A DNA stretch of 64,000 bases from Allygus modestus (Eukaryota > Arthropoda > Insecta > Hemiptera > Cicadellidae), in NCBI GenBank assembly GCA_963675035.1, contig OY776112.1:375724055-375788054 (forward strand). The letters run 5' to 3'. Below are positions 61,861-64,000 of this stretch, in pieces. The notes below the pieces were generated by a model. It was not told the origin of the DNA. It was given only the letters and a program-made list of their open reading frames with translations, and did no database searches. Numbering within the stretch: the stretch's first letter is position 1; each line of letters begins with the position of its first letter. The position numbers were made by a program, and so were the translations under genes.

Positions 61861-63152
61861 CTAAATTACCTGATCTTATCCATATGGTTGGTAGTACACA
61901 GAAATGCAGTGTTTGCATTCGATATCAGCTGTTCTTATGAATCTAATTTGCAGATAATCGTAAACATATGTTAACTTTATTGTTGTCATTATATTTTGAG
62001 GAATTTTACCGAGCAAACGTGATACAAATGTTTGAAAAATATTGTCCATTATAATTATTATTTACAGTGTAATACAAGGATTGCTTATAATGCAAGGATG
62101 GTAACTTGAACCTAAACTTTCATTCCGGTTCTACATCAAATTTCCTCACCCCAAAAATACGGTCGCGTACTGGGAAAGACGACTTTCGGCATTAGTGATT
62201 AAATATACTACTTTTTATCTATAGTGTTCAATGCATTATACTAATACTATCAAAACTTTTCATAGGCTTAAAAACATTAAAACATATAAATATGTAAGTT
62301 ATGATTCAAAACTAAACTTAGCTTTTTAAATATCAGAGATAGTTTTAAAACCAATATGTAATGTAAGCCTTTTATATATATAACCAGCTTAAAAATAAAT
62401 ATTATAATTAGATCCAAAGAAAATGTATTGTGTTATTTTGAAAATTTGTCCAAATGTCACGTTAGATTTGGGTTAGCTAGCCAGCTAATACGACAAATCT
62501 TGAGTGTGCATTAAATAAAATTAAATAGCGCTAAAAAATAACTTCAACATATAGTAACATGGAACTATGTTAACACTGGTCCATGCTAAGTTTATGATAT
62601 ATTTATTTGGTGATATCGGTTTCCTGACGAAAACATCTTTTAAATGATTAATTAGGAAAAATATATTTCAAACATGTATGTTCGTGATTGGGGGTTTTAA
62701 CGTGTGTATGCAAGTAAAAAAAACATGTTTACTAAGTGATTTAATTCTAGTTACTTTTATAATGTTGAACTATTGAAAGTTTAATATTTTGGATGTTACT
62801 TTTCAATATTTAAAAACTTAAGTAGCATTTTCCTTTGTAAAATTATTTTTTATAAATATCTTAAACAAAATGTATTTTGGTTCGAAACAGACATGAAAAG
62901 TTAAATAGTCCCAACTAAAAGGAGTGAACTTCTGTTAAAGATGGTTCGTTTAACCGTCTTGTGTTTCCTTTGTTCCCCGGGGAAAATATGAGTGACTTCC
63001 GACTGCCCCCTTCTTGTTAGCTGTCCATTGTCTCGGGTTGTTACGTAGGTTATTCAAGTTAAAGAGAATAAAATATAAGTGGAAACAGTCAAAGAGAGTA
63101 TTAAGCTACCGATTTGTATGTTTGAAACTCGTCATTGCATCCTAATGTATGA
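61861..63152. other. AT-rich host DNA, nothing recognised
   Basis: No gene or repeat array seen. Confidence 0.6.
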
Positions 63153-63154
63153 TA

Positions 63155-63365
63155 GCGGACAAATAAATTGCCAGTTGGGCTGTAGCCAATAGCATGGTTG
63201 TGTGCTTCCACTGCTGCCATTATGCCATAGAAAAAGATCACTCAAATGTTATTACGATCAGCTGGTGTGTAGTTTTGGCAATGCATTATGACTAGGCCTA
63301 CTATTGGCTGATTTTGGTTGACAGCCCGGCAAATCACGCTCCTAACTGGCAATTTATTTGTCCGC
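63155..63365. mobile_element. 211-bp MITE with 22-bp perfect TIRs
   Basis: TIRs start GCGGACAAATAAATTGCC (63155) and end with the complement at 63365, flanked by TA on both sides (63153-63154, 63366-63367). TA duplication fits the Tc1/mariner group. Inner inverted motifs (AGCCAATAG / CTATTGGCT) extend the fold. Non-coding. Confidence 0.9.
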
Positions 63366-63367
63366 TA

Positions 63368-64000
63368 TTATAGTTGTAGTGTTTAGTCTTGTATATGCTT
63401 ACATTTTAAAGTATTTCGCTTATAATGTAACTACTTCAAACTTTTGGTCGATAACTAAAGTGGATATTTGAGTTTTTTGACAAATGGTTATTTTATGATC
63501 CAGACAAGAGTTTCAAAAAACAAAATCAACAGTGAAACAACCTGTTTGAAGTATAATTGTATATTTATTAGTTTTAACCTAAGTATTTATTATATATTCT
63601 AAGTAAAATTGTATTATTGTAAAGTATCAGTGTATATGTGCAATATTGTAGTATTTTTGGATAATAGAAAGGTTTGCACATTAGTGGTAATGATATTATT
63701 ATTCACCTTTCTGTAATATAATATATTTTTACATTCAATTTTGTTACCAAACATACGTACTTGTACGAGCGGAAACTTGGTACTTGTTTAATTCAGTATT
63801 AACGCTATTTAATCGTAAACTTAACCTACGATTTAAGCTCATGAAATGTAAACCGAGATACAGTATATGGTTCCCAGTAGTCTATTCCGATGCATATGAA
63901 CGAGAGGTTGTCAGGGGCGAACATCAAAACTAAACAAAACAACCAATCACAACCAAGCAAGACCCCCCAGGGGTTCTTGTGTCTTATATTTTTCGCTCTC
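63368..64000. other. AT-rich host DNA, nothing recognised
   Basis: No gene or repeat seen to the window end. Confidence 0.6.

Overview
The window looks like a nuclear scaffold from an arthropod, most likely an insect. It is AT-rich, has tandem satellites, an R1-like non-LTR retrotransposon tail, a small mariner-type MITE and three Maverick/Polinton elements. I cannot name the species. Apart from the mobile elements I see no convincing host gene; the DNA at 9255-29979, 53284-56349 and 60667-64000 is AT-rich intergenic sequence with repeats.

MavA (1-9248, minus orientation, left end outside the window) carries, reading right to left, a terminal inverted repeat (TIR), protein-primed DNA polymerase B, a BRO-N protein, integrase, packaging ATPase and the first 257 codons of a glycosyltransferase-like protein. 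A small gene on the opposite strand sits between BRO and integrase. MavB (29986-53277, plus) is a complete second copy of the family with exact ends (AGTAGGG...CCCTACT) and a perfect 6-bp target duplication, CAGAAG. It shows the whole gene order: PolB, BRO, the opposite-strand small gene, integrase, ATPase, glycosyltransferase-like, a conserved Maverick protein, a fibre-like repeat protein, a matrix metalloproteinase, a phospholipase A2 protein, an adenain-like protease, penton, a 53-aa ORF, major capsid protein, five small or unknown genes, then an accessory region with spliced genes. MavC (56356-60660) is a decayed 4.3-kb derivative whose two long inverted arms both carry the 3' end of an integrase.

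The virus-like module (PolB, integrase, ATPase, protease, two capsid proteins) would replicate, cut, package and integrate a linear DNA. In MavB the ATPase, metalloproteinase, protease and major capsid genes carry in-frame stops, all explicable as single C-to-T changes and with no frameshift, so this copy is young but probably not autonomous. MavA keeps an intact ATPase.

The least expected parts are: (1) a gene at 49833-52672 that reads as 12 exons, every intron phase 0 and 74-139 bp long, with a hydrophobic leader, a proline-rich repeat and a C-terminal RING finger, its stop codon lying on the edge of the TIR; (2) a 66-72 aa protein encoded against the other genes in both copies, with SH3-ligand, NPxY and SH2-ligand-like motifs; (3) a GT14/core-2-branching-like glycosyltransferase; (4) TIRs carrying a compact promoter-like array (CCAAT, E-box, CRE, GC box, YY1-like and E2F-like sites).
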